Positions 12,624 to 25,300 of a DNA stretch of 64,000 nucleotides are shown one piece after another. The position numbers and the translations under genes are program-made. The notes beneath the pieces were generated by a model. It searched no databases and was not told where the DNA came from. It saw nothing but the letters and a program-made list of their open reading frames with translations. The first letter of the stretch is position 1, and each line of letters starts with the position of its first letter. This DNA comes from Distichodus sexfasciatus. Taxonomy: Eukaryota > Chordata > Actinopteri > Characiformes > Distichodontidae. The stretch covers positions 1 to 64,000 of the forward strand of contig JAVGVS010000727.1 in assembly GCA_032718565.1 (NCBI GenBank), in the 5' to 3' direction.

Positions 12624-14302
12624 TGGCTCCTCATGACATGACAGGAGAGAGTGTGAGGAGAAGGCGCTTATGTGACAGAGGGGCATGGGCATCGTCACCA
12701 CCACGACGATGATGTGACACCTCCTCACACACACACACTGAGGAGGGAGGAGGAGATGCCGGTGCTGCTGGTGGTGAGGTCACGGCTGTCACGCCAGACA
12801 GGGGTCCACGCTCCGTGTGTGTGTGTGTGTGTGTGTGGTTTAAGTGGGGGGGTGGATGGTGGTGTTACTCTCGTCTTCAAAGCTTACCTTTACATGTAGC
12901 AGTGAACATGTTGATGGGCGGTGAGTGGAGGGGGTGTGTGTGTGTGTGTGTGTGTGTGAGACTGGGGAAACATAGACATTATTTAAAAATAACAGGGAGC
13001 TAATTGCAGATTAATCAGAAGATTGTAATTAAAATGGGCGTAATGATTTGTGATTGTGAGGCATGGCACAGCAGTCCTAAAACAAGCTTGACTGGTAGGA
13101 TTTGAAAGCAGGTGTGTGTTGAAACTGGATTAAGTATGAGGTTTTGTTGGGACTAATTTTACATTCTGCATAGAGCTCATTTTGCAGCTGCTTTAGATTT
13201 AGTCTTAGTTTTTAGAAGTTTGTCACATTTTAGTCGTCTGTCCTTCCTTTTAGTCTAATTTGTCCGTTTATAGTTATAAGGACAACCATGAGAATCCTGA
13301 ACCACTCTTTGACTGTGCAATGAAAATCAATTCCAAAGTTTAAAAAATAAAAAGTTTAAAAATGCTTAAAAATGATAAAAATAGGGTTGTATATATTTAT
13401 AGGTAAATGTTAAATGTTAAATGAAATGTTTTTTCGGGACACATGGCCGGGACACCAGTGGTGCTCTCCCAGCTGTTCACTTGCAGTTTATCCCAGGCTT
13501 TTAATCTGCATATCAAAAATTTAAATTTCAGATTAAGATTCTTTGTTTGTCCGCGTGCAAATTATACAGGTACAACATGCAGTGAAATGTATCCTGATCC
13601 GCTCTTTTGACCATGCAATTTAGGCAAAAAATTAAAATAAATAGAGATACAAATACAAACTTAAAAAAATAGGGAGATAAATTGAAATAAAGATAAAAAA
13701 ATAAAATAAACTATTTCTTATATTACAATAAAAGCACACATGTGCAGAGAGCATGGAGTATAATTTAATTTAAGACCCAAGTGCCGGGTACAGGTGTATC
13801 TGCATGTGTGTATGAATAAAAATATGTGGATTTAACCTGAGTTTACAAAATTATTCTGAACCAGATAACAGGTGCAGTGTGTGTGTGTGTGTGTGTTTAC
13901 TATTTCGATATCACCCTACACATGACCCTAATAGCCAAATGTGTGTGACCCTTTGTGAGGTGGCAAATAGGAACCCTAGGTCATTAATGTGTGTGTGCTG
14001 TGTGTTTCAGGCCTGATGGAATCGGCACCCGTGGCGGTGGAAAAGCGTGGCTTGGCTTTGAGATCATTAAAGAGGGCTGAGAATCCTTAACGGAGAACCA
14101 GATCACATAGCTTCAGGTACACACACAGTCACAGTAAACACACACACACTAAATACTCCCTCCACTACACACTCACACTTACACACCAGTACTACATATG
14201 TCGTCTGCGGCTGTTTTTTAAATGAAACTGACTTGTATAAGTTCTGTATATGTTTTTATTTGTTGTGTTTAATCCGTTTTACAAACATTGTTTTAGAAAA
14301 TA

Positions 14303-14370
<68 letters not shown>

Positions 14371-15036
14371 CATATATGTTTAAACATGTATATATTGCAT
14401 ATTCTATATTCCATAAATATACCCATCTGTTTTATGCCCTAATCATTAAAATATGGTACCCTGCACTTTATCATGTATATAAATACCATATATTTCTATA
14501 TTTCTTATTGCACAGGATTTTCTGTCTTATTTTTGTCTATTTCTTATTATTATCTTTTTCCTATCTTTAAGTAATTTTAAAGATTAGTTTAACTATTTTG
14601 GACATTTGCACAGCCTTAGGTGTGATCTGGGGTACATTTCACTGCTTGTTGTACGAGTATGACTGTGTATGTGACAAATAAAGAAAGTTGAAACTTAATT
14701 ATATGTTTTATTGTCATTGTATATACGATGTCTTTTATTGTGTAATATATGAATGTGTCTGAGTTCTGTTTTGGTTGTGGTAGGAGGTGAGAGGAGCTGC
14801 TTCATGTTCATGTTCTTGTTGTTGAAGGTACTGTTTTCCATTCGGGAGGCCAGAGGGAGCGCTCAAGGCCACTCTGTCCCTGCTGGAGAGGGTCTGTCAC
14901 AAAACACACCCACCATCTGACACTCAGCTTGTTACCTCTTATGTGGTTAATTAACTAGTCTTTTCATTCAAAAACCTGATTGTAACTGGTTTACACTCGG
15001 CGTGTGCAAGCTACTTGACTTGAATGTTAAAGCCCA

Positions 15037-15073
<37 letters not shown>

Positions 15074-16998
15074 GTGCTGATGAAGGATATCGTAACTCCG
15101 GTTCCCCAGGACGAGGTGAAGGCTGTGATCCGTAAATGTCTGGAGCAGGCGGCTCTGGTCAACTACCAGCGTCTCTCCGAATACGCCAAAGTGGAAGGTA
15201 GGAACCACACACACACACACACACACACTGCAGCCTCATACACACACACGGCGAGGTCGGGAGTGTGTTGATGTTTAACTTAAGGTTCTCTTCTCCACTC
15301 ACGTGACTTTTTACAGGAAGCGTGTGTTGTGTGTGTGTGTGAGGAGAGGAGCTGCTGCTGCTGTAGATCACGATGAAGCTGGAATTTTACTAAATGTTCT
15401 TCACCAGGAGGTTATAACCTACAGCAGATTATCATCACATCAGTCACAGTTCAGCATCTCACACAGTTCTGGTTCATTCAGGACGCAGTCGAGCGAGCGT
15501 TGCTGCGGTGACGGTGTGGTTTATTCAGATTACAGCAGCAGTAGTAAACATTATGGAGAGATGTAAACACAGAGTGAGTAAATATCCTGACTGTTAGAAG
15601 CTGGTTGTTAGATGAGTTTAGAATTCTGTTACTAATAAAGGTGGTTAGAAATGAAACGCTCCATTAATACTCAGATGATACATAACTATGGTGGTGAAGT
15701 AGATATTAATCATGTGAGATTGAGGTTAATATTTGTGAAATGTTGTAAATGTAATCTAGTCGAAATGACTAATGTAATGTTATATAAACTATAGTTGTGA
15801 ATATAATTTAATGTACACTATATAAACTATAATCTCATATTATTTCAGGAGGTTCATGATTATCTTGACTATGTACAGTAACACAGATGTACTAAAGATG
15901 CTACAGTGCAGCACTAGGGGTCGACTGATTTCACCAGCACTGATATTTAGTATTGTTGTTATTATCAGTGTTGGTCGTTCATTAAAATCATATGTAAAGA
16001 AAATAAAGTTTGTCTGAGCTGCACGTCTCTATGTGAAATCAGCACTCGGAGATCTAGAGCAACGCTCCGCCCACCGCGCCGTCTGATTGGTTAGACATCA
16101 GCAGTTTATCCAATCAGCACTGAAGGTGGAAGGTGCTAGAAGTTTTGACTCTGAAGCGGTGAACTCCCGACCTTACCCTGTACAGAACGTGATGAAAGCG
16201 TCTCACAGTTAAACACATGATAAAAGGCATTTCAATAGAGTGTTGTGTTGCAGTGTTTATTCTGCATTTTGGTCATTTTCATGTATCAGGTGAAGACATC
16301 AGGTATTACTACTTAATTACTAACAGTCGATGTCAGTGTCATCCCTGATAGAAACACATCGGTCGACCCCTACTGTAGTTGTTAATGCTGAGTTTGTATT
16401 TCTGTAGTTATTCCAGGGTGCATGAGAGCAAAGTAAGCGTTGTTACGCGTGATGGAACACTATTCTTCTGTGCACCTGTGCTGATGCTGAGCAGGTGTGT
16501 TAGATGGAGATGCTGGTTGTGTGTTCTACAGTAACACCTGTGCCGTTCTGTTCTTTATGGTGGATTAGAGACTTTAGTAGATCATGAAAAATGAACATTC
16601 CCTCACATTAACACCAACTCTTCTGCTCATGAGGAGGAGGTTTTATTGACGGCGTGTTTTCCCGAGTGGTGACCTTTAACCCCGTACAGGTGTGTGTTCA
16701 CACTTCAGTGAGTTTCAGGTGCTGCCTCTAGATATGTATCAGTGTGTGTGTGTGAGTGTGTGTAAAAATGCATTCAATCTCCTCTCTGGACCCCTTCTCC
16801 AGCTCCTCCTGCTCCTCGCTGCTCTGTCGTTCTTCTGCTGGTGTTCAGGTTGGAGATGGCGTGATGATGATGATGATGATGCAGTCGCCCTCCTCTTTTC
16901 CTCCCTCCTGTTAACATCTTCTTCCTCCTCCAAGCACAAACACCAGCTTCTGATCCCTGCTCCTAGTCTCCCGTGCTGGGTTTCCCACACTTCTCCTC

Positions 16999-17035
<37 letters not shown>

Positions 17036-20000
17036 CCTCATCATCATCGGCTTTGCTGCTGTTGTACCTTCTTTCCTCCCTCCTGTTTAACCAGCTTGCT
17101 CCTCCTGGTTTTAGCTGGTCATCATCTCAGTCCGGTTTCTAAAGCTCCTTTTTCCACTGGTGACCTGCTAAAACTGTATTTTAGGAGCATTTACGTGACG
17201 CTGCATCTGTGGGCTTCATGTCAGTTGTTGTTTTCTTGAGTTCCACCTACATCAGTATATGTGACCCGATCTGCTGTAATGAGTCGGAAGTCGGTGTTCT
17301 ATTTATTTAGATACAGGCCGATTATGTTGACAGACATCAAAAATATCGATTTTTCTTTTTTGGTCTTATATGAAAGAAAAGGTCTTCAAAATTAATCTGG
17401 TCTCCAAAAAAGAAAAATCGATATTTTTGTGATGTTTTTCAACATAATCGGCCCGTATCTAAATAAATAGAACGCCGACTTCCGACTCATTACGGCAGAT
17501 CGGGTCACATATGCACAAGACTATATCAGATACAGCACAGAATTAATCCTGCACTGCTTTCTGTTACAACTCTGCAAAGAGTAAAAAGACAACAACATAA
17601 TATGTAATAAATATTGGACTTTGATCATTAATACAGCAGGAGTTTAACTCAGTGCATCAGGTCTAGTCAATATTAGGGGTGTGATGAGACACTCAGCTCA
17701 TGAGATGATACGAGACGATATGAGATTTTAATAGAATTTCAAAGAAAACTTGAATGATGTGAACATATGAGTGGAATATGTGCTTTTACTTGAGTGAAAG
17801 ACATGAAAAGTTGACCAGAAATATTGTCTCACTGTAATATGGTGAAATCTCATGGCATGAATCTCGTCACATCCCTCGTTAATACGTATTGTATATAAAT
17901 GTACAGTATATAAAAGCCTGTTATTCCATCGATCAGACAGAATCTCTCTGACATGAAGCCCAAGTCCATCAACGGTGCGTTAACCCTGCTAGAGCTGACC
18001 CAACCCCAGTGAGAAAATGCTTCATGTTGTATAAGAGTTATGCTATATACACAAGCAGCATATTCATTCCACACCACCGTGTTGTTGGATGTAAATGCTC
18101 CATGATTATCTGACGTCATGTTTTATATCCAGCAACATGAAGTGATGGGATGGAAAATCATGGATGGACCGTGCTGCGTAAGAGCTTCAGGATGCCGTTA
18201 ACTCATTTTGAGAGGGTCAAAACCATGATGTTTAAGGTCCGTCCTGCTTCACTTTACCCAGAATTCCCCTCATCTCAACGCCCCCTCCCCCAGCATGGGA
18301 CTCTGCTGGCTGTGGTGCTCTTTAGACCAGTTTGCTAAACAATGTGTTGCTTCCCAGTTTGTTCCATTTGCCTTGTCAGTTCTGGACATCTGCAGACCGG
18401 CACACTCAAAAAGCATCACGTTCACGCCCAAATTCAGATTGTTCAGTTAAAATTTTAAAAAATCAGGTTAATCACTGAAAATCCAGAGTAATTTACTGTA
18501 ATGCAGAAATAGATGATTTATCAAAAATAATGCCATACAGCATTTGGAAGATGCTCTTATCCAGAGCAACTATGGGACAGTTGGTAGTGTAACGGTTAGG
18601 ATGTTGACCCCATGATTGGAAGGTCGGCAGTTTAAATCCCGTTAAAGGTACTACTGAGGTACTCATGAGTAAGGTAACATCCCCAAGCACTGCTCCCCGG
18701 CTGCTGCCCATGTCAGCTGGTCAGTCATTCATGGATGGCTAACGTGGTTGTGGTGCACTGTGTGCTGTGCTGTGTTCACACGGACAAATAATCACTCACT
18801 TTCAACTTCCATTTCCAAATTTCAGGGACAGTCTCCCTGCAGCAATGTGGGGTTAAGGTGTGAATTGAAAACACAACCTCTTGGTCCAGAGTCGAGTATT
18901 CTGACCACTAGACCACCACCACCCCGGGCAAATGGAACGCACTGACACGGTGCACGCGAAATCTTTGATGAAATAAAGATTAATGTTTATGTTGAAACCC
19001 CCAATCCATCATGACGACCTCCCTGTCTGGACACACAGCCGCCCAGATGTTCCAGAGCGCCCCCTACAGACCTCCACCGCTCCTCTTCCTCCTCCTCCCT
19101 CTCTCCTCCGTCTGACCCCTGCTCTTGCATGCCCACTCCTCTTTTGTAGGGAAAAAGAGAGAAATGTATGAGCATCCCGTCTACTGCTTGGCGTCACAAG
19201 TGATGGATTTAACCATTCGTGAGTACCAGCCTCATCCTCCACCAGACCCCCATCCCCAAACCTCACACCTTCCCCTTATTCATGTGCCATGTGTCCACAC
19301 ACACACACACACTTTTCAGGTCCTTGCTTGTCAGCATCAGCACCTGCCTTTTTCCTCCCTCCTCCCTCTCTCACTCTCTCTCTCCTCTCTGAACTGATAA
19401 CACACTGTTCCCCCGAGTCTGCTTGCCTTTTATTTAATCCCTCACCTCGTCCTCCTGTCTGCCTGCATCCCTCCATCCCTCACTCCTCTCAGCATCCGGG
19501 TGCATCAAAGCCTCACAGTGGAGAACGAGGTGTTCTGTTTCGAGCTGTGTGTTTTTGAGAGAAAGTGATGAATAGTGACAAATAGAAATATATGTGGAGG
19601 TTCCACAGCTTCTTTAAACCTTCTAGAACAAACCCACATGCTGTAGCCGCTGCAGACCCGAGAGAATTTGGAGTGTTTTTCTCTACCTTTGTTTTTAGGT
19701 TTATTCTAGTGTGTGTGTAGACGTTCTCCATACATGCTTTATGTTGTTGTGTTCAGCACGTCCTGCACTACTCAGGTTTGTTGATAGTTTCACGTGTAAA
19801 TGCTTGAAATCAGCACATTTCTGATGAAAACTGACCTGTGCCTGTAGAATTGTTTACTTTTTTAGCTTAATGTAGTATAAAAGTTCAGAAACTGTAGATA
19901 TAACTACTAGAACTAGTAAGATCAGTGTGATTTATTGGCTTGCAGAGTTTTTATTAAGCTGAATTATGTACATTCTATGGAAGAAACATTCTGGGTACAG

Positions 20001-22306
20001 AATCAAATTATTTGAAATTAAATAATGCCTTTTCTATATGTACTATTTCCTATTAATTACTCTCTAACATTATAGAATGGAACTAAATATTTTCTGATCA
20101 AGAGACAGCGGCACGGTGGTGCAGTGGTTAGTGTTGCCGCCTCACAGCGAGAAGGTGCTGGGTTCGCACCCCGGGGTCGGCCGTGGGGTCTTTCTAGGTG
20201 TAGTTTGCTCTCCCCGTGTTTCCTCTGAGTGCTCTGGTTTCCTCCCGCTGTCCAAAAGCATGCAGTATAGGTTAACTGGCGACTCTAAATTTGTCCTGTA
20301 AGATGTGATTGTGTGTGTGCCCTGCGATGTGTTGGCGCCTGCCCAGGGTTGGTCCCCGCCCCGGTCCCCCCGCGACCCCAGTTGGGATTAAGCAGTTCGG
20401 ATAATAAATGAATGAAAATGAGTCATTTTGAGCTAATTTTGGACTCATTTCAATCAATAAAATGAGCTGTTTTTGGCCTTTCTGGAAGAGAAATAAATTT
20501 TTGTGCACGACGGCATTCCATATGAGAGTCGCGAGCGCTAACGTGTGTTTACATCGTGAATAATGTAATTAATGCGATTTTTCCACAACTTCAGTTTTAG
20601 TGCACAAATAATTTCACATACAGAAGAATAAATGTAATGTCCGTATAATGTCTAAATGTGATTCTTGTGATTCTGACGGTACGTGTGAGGTTTCTGTAAG
20701 TTTTTAAAACACTAATTAATAAACAACGCTATAAGCATGTGCGGGTCTCAAAGAGTTAATGGAGCACAACCTTCTGTCAGAAAGAAGAGTCTGAATGAGT
20801 TGGTGTCCAGAGTGAGAGCGTCAATCACACATCCTTCTTGTCCAGTTTGAGGTGCTGGACTCGTGCTGCAGGTCCTGTAGAGGTGGAAGAGACAGCTCAA
20901 TTCTGAAACCAGCCTCTTTTGATGCACCCGATCTTCTCCTCACTTACCTTTTCTTTTTCCCGGCTGACCTCCACATTTTCCCCTCTATGATTTGAATGCA
21001 TTTTTACTTTTCCTCCTCCTCGTCCTCCTCGTCCTCCTGGTGCTGCTGACGGCATGTCCCCAGCTGCTGACAGGGCTCAGGTAACGCAGCGTCCAGGTTG
21101 TACTGGTGGAGTCAGAGAGGATGAAGGATTTAGGTGTTTATCTTCTTCTTCAGCATTGTGTGTGTGGTCAGGTGGTGTTTGGGGTGTGCGTGTCCGAGTT
21201 GCAGATGTTGCTCCACCGTGTCCAGCGTGTGGTCACTCTCGGTCACTCCAGCAGCTTTTTCCTGTTTGTCCCTGATGTTTTCTGTGTGATCATCTTGGTT
21301 TGTGTGTGTTCTGTGTGAGATCTGCATCATGTCAGGGGTCGACGTCTTTTATCTGTTTTCACCACGGGACTCGAACCTCTCTCAGAGCACACTGTGCTGG
21401 ACCGGGTGACTTCCCCTTCTGTTATTCTACATCTGCCTCTGTATCTCTGGTCTTTACCACTGTCCTGCTCTCTCTTTTGCTTTCTCTCTGTCTTAAGTCT
21501 TTAAAATGGAATACTGATTGATCTTGTCTTTCCTCTCTCTCTCCCTCTCTATCTTATCTACGCTGATCTCATTCTCGCTACATCTCCTTCTCTCCTACAT
21601 CTGTCTGTACATCAGTACTGTATTCTCTACATCTGTGGATTTCTCTCACTTGTCTCTAGGGGCATTGAAATTAATCTTATAATCGATGCATCGCGATTCA
21701 GACGCGGACGATTCTGCATCGATGCAGTGGCAGGACATAATCGATTATATCATAATGAAATTGTTTGGTGATTTTCTGGCGGCAGCATAAAAATTCTAGT
21801 TAAAAAGTAGTTTCGGTAGTGACTGTGGCCGAGAATGGCAGAGGGAGTAAATTTCGTGTAATAATATAATATTGCGCGCAAACTGTATTTTTCCTCTCTC
21901 GAATGTCTTTCTTCCTCTCGATGTGTTAAATGTCCTCGTGCGCACAGTAAATTACCGGCGAGCAGCTTTTTTGCTCGAGTGAGATTTCCACGCGGCGGGT
22001 TTGAAAGGGGCGGGGTTTGGCAGTTTGGGGGCGGGGTTTTGGCTGTTTCTGCCTGCGATTCCTATTGGCCGATGGCTCCTGGTTTTGTGATTGACAGGAA
22101 CGGCGGCAGGTAGATTAAACGCAAGTTATAGTTTATCGACCTCATAATCATAATTTAATAGTTAGGTCTTACACGTTTAATAAGCACACAATCAATGGCT
22201 CCCCTTGCCCACTTGTCTGTCCCCAATTCAACATAAATACAGCTGCAGTTACAGACTGCAGCGAGGCACATCACTGGGATGCTGAAGCAGGCGTTATAGC
22301 TCCATC

Positions 22307-22337
<31 letters not shown>

Positions 22338-25300
22338 CCCAAGACTGATGGCCCAGAATTAAACTTTAATAGTATCTGCATAATCCTCCATTACGTTTGG
22401 TGCTTTGTTGATCCTCTGATGGTATGTGAGGTTGATATACTTATTATATTAGTTGTAATCCTCAAACAGCTTGCAGACGAGTGTCAGAATATTACACAGG
22501 TAAACTGCCTAAATGGTAACATACCATCGTAACATTTATGGTAGAGTGACGAAGGCCTTGGTTACTTTACCTTTTTCCAAATCTAACATCTGTGTTTATG
22601 TTGAATTGGGGACAGACAAGGGAGCTGACATCTCACTGCTTGTATTAGTATTTGAAAACAATATGAAGTAATGCATAAAAACTGATGGGCTGCATCGTGA
22701 TATCGAATCGAATCGCTGACGTGATAATCGTAATCGAATCGAATCGTGACACCAGTGACGATTCACACCTCTAGTTGTCTCCATCTCCTGCATCTCTCTA
22801 CATCTCTCTTTTCCTCTTCATCTCCTCCCTCCCCCTCTCTCTCTTCTACCATCTTTCCTGTCTCTATAATGGAATGGCGGTTGACATTCTCTCTCTCTCT
22901 TCTCCTCTCCCTCATTCTCTCCCTCTCTCTCTCTCTCCCTTATTCTCTTTGTAGTTGAGAAATCTCTGAAGGATAAGAAGGATCCAGGTGAAGCTTTTTG
23001 TCTGACTAATTGCTGAAGCCCTTGTTAAAATAAAAAGAGCATTCCTCGTCCTGACCGGGGCATAACCACCTCGCAGTGTTGCCACGGCAATGCCCGACGG
23101 CACCGTAGCGATGCCGCGATGTCGTTATGTCAGAATCTTCCTTCAGCGCATCTCCCACGCAAAGATGCGTCTACGTTGGGGTCGATTCCCTTCCAGCTCG
23201 CTAAACTGGGGATAGAAATGTGGAAATGCACCAATAAATAGAGGAAAATACACGATGAGCAAAATGACACAGTCATGAAACGAAAACTATACAGTGAAGT
23301 GGGGAATTGACTCCAACTGTAATAACTAGTGTTTGCTTCATCCCTTTAATCCCAACATTTAATACTTTATTTATCATTTTAAACCTTTTATGTTTCTACT
23401 TGGAACTGTAGAAATTAGGAATACCCTTCCTGATGAGACTGCTGTTAAACCCTATATTTGTTATACTTATTAAGGAGTATGTATTAAGCCATTCAGATTA
23501 AAATCAGTCATTTCTAGTGAGGAAGGCACCTCTGCCCGTGCTACAGATCTGGTATTTGTTGTGCTCCACATCCCGGTCAATCTCAGCTGTAAGAACTAGA
23601 TCCTCCGGAATCTTCTTCTTCAGCACTCTGTCTGTTTGCTGTGTGAAATACCCGATTTGCTGGGCGAGGCTGGACTTCCACCGCAGGCCTTTCAGCTGTC
23701 CTGCAAACACACCACCAAACCTGCCTCCCATTAACCCTCTAAACCAGACTCGGGCTTCGCTGCTGATCTCCTTCTCCAGCTCAGACTCTATGATAAATGG
23801 GCTGTAACAGGTGGAGAGGAGGTTGGAGGGTTAACACTGAACCTGGCGGTGTGTGTGCATTGTGTGATGGTGATCACCAGGCCTTGACTGAGAATGAAGC
23901 GGTCTCTTTGACCTCTGTTGTTCCTGATTCAGATGTTGCCTTGTTTGGGCCCAAATATAAAATATTGTGTTGCAAACTAGAAAACTCAGCAAAACATATG
24001 ATTAAATAAAGAAGGAACTGGACGGTACATGCAGAGGTGGACAAGTAGACAACTCTGCTACATGAAAAGTACAAATACTCAAATCAGTCAAATATGAGCT
24101 CAGTAAAGTGGAAGTTCTGCAGTTTTGCTTGAGGTAAAGTGTGTGTGAAGTGGCTTTTTAAAACCATCTAACTGCATTGTTTTATTGTTGACACAACCTG
24201 CTGATGAAAGTTTCATTGGAAAGACAAAAAACTGAACAAAAAAAGGAAAGTCCCACTCTTCAAGTGTTTAAGTTGTCCTGAAAGCCAGACCGTACAGCAT
24301 GGACACTGATCCGCACCTCAGCCGCAGGGAAACTTCCATATACCTACACAAAAAACCCACACACAACATGGACCAGCGATCCCCCAGGCAGGTTCAACAG
24401 TCACCAGCTACCTTTGCACCCCCCTGCATTGCCTAGCCTACACTTTTTCCTCTTATGCTTCTGGAAGGCAGTTAACCTCCCATGCGCCCCCTAGAGGTCA
24501 GAAGAAAAAAATAGCTCACATCGACACAAGCTGTGACTGCTTACGGCTGTTACACTGGTCCATGGTAACATAAGGTCAAACACTTTATTACATACGATGT
24601 GTACATACAATGATATTTCAGTCGCCATCTCTCGTTTTGTGCAGTCTACAAGTACATAAAGTTTTAAAAGATATTACGCCTTTACATTTACAGCATTCAG
24701 TCTATGCTCTTATCCAGAGTGACTTCCATTTTCCTAATTTCAGGGTCAGTTTCGCTGAGGGGTTAAGGGTCTTGCTCAGGAACCCAGTGGTGATAGTGCT
24801 GGAGGTAGGATTCAAACCCACAACCTCTTGGTCCAGAGATGAGTATCCTAACCACTAGACCTCCACCGTCGATTGAAATTTATAACAATACCCCATGGTT
24901 CTGATGAGGTGTTAAAATGTGTAACGTGGAAGGGTGTATGCTGCAAAGTGCTGAACACAGTAAACATTTACAATGTTATGAATCGTCTCTCATTTTAAAT
25001 AATCTCAAACTTGGAAGTTAAACAATGGGGTGTTGGTGGTCTAGTGGTCAGAATACTCACCTCTGGACCAAGAGGAGCAAACCCTACCTCCAGCACTACC
25101 AACACTGGGTTCCTGAGCGAGACCCCCTTAACTCCAAGTTGCTGCAGGGAGACTGTCCTGAAACTAGATGAAATTTGCTCTGGACAAGAGTAAACAGGGC
25201 AGTGTGTGTTCTGGTGTGGTGTCTTTAGCTGGATCTTCTGCAGAAGTCACCGTCACTGACTTGTTCTTATGTGACCACCACAGTTCCCTGCCTTTCTAGG

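Larger units (their letters stand above)
7781..14010 (+). other. cadps: Intron 3: contents
   Basis: Holds repeat D copy 2 (8110-8570), a pyrimidine-rich block (8650-8760), SINE A copies (9225-9460 +, 9884-9985 -, 12284-12366 -), a possible fold-back element (9585-9742), a GC-rich unique-looking block (10340-10610), a V-SINE 3' tail (10865-10985), GA-rich and CT-rich runs (11390-11460, 11510-11620), GT/CA microsatellites near 11270, 11695, 12600, 12820, 12937 and 13877, and a LINE-like tail in reverse at about 13535-13605. Confidence 0.65.
14117..14827 (+). other. cadps: Intron 4: contents
   Basis: Holds a TA repeat (14308-14367), AT-rich sequence, and at 14632-14697 a LINE-type 3' tail (tttcactgcttgttgtacg … gtgacaaataaag). 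Confidence 0.75.
15198..19149 (+). other. cadps: Intron 6: contents
   Basis: Holds a CA repeat, an hAT-like element (15915-16372), CT-rich DNA with pure TC (17004-17032), a fold-back transposon (17261-17508), an hAT-like short element (17674-17878), and SINE B interrupted by SINE A (18539-18925). Sequence at 16380-16990 shows nothing recognisable beyond low complexity. Confidence 0.7.

Noticed and set aside
16692..17090. 132-codon + strand frame
   Set aside because: Low-complexity CT-rich sequence with hydrophobic/Ser runs; no homology and no splice context.
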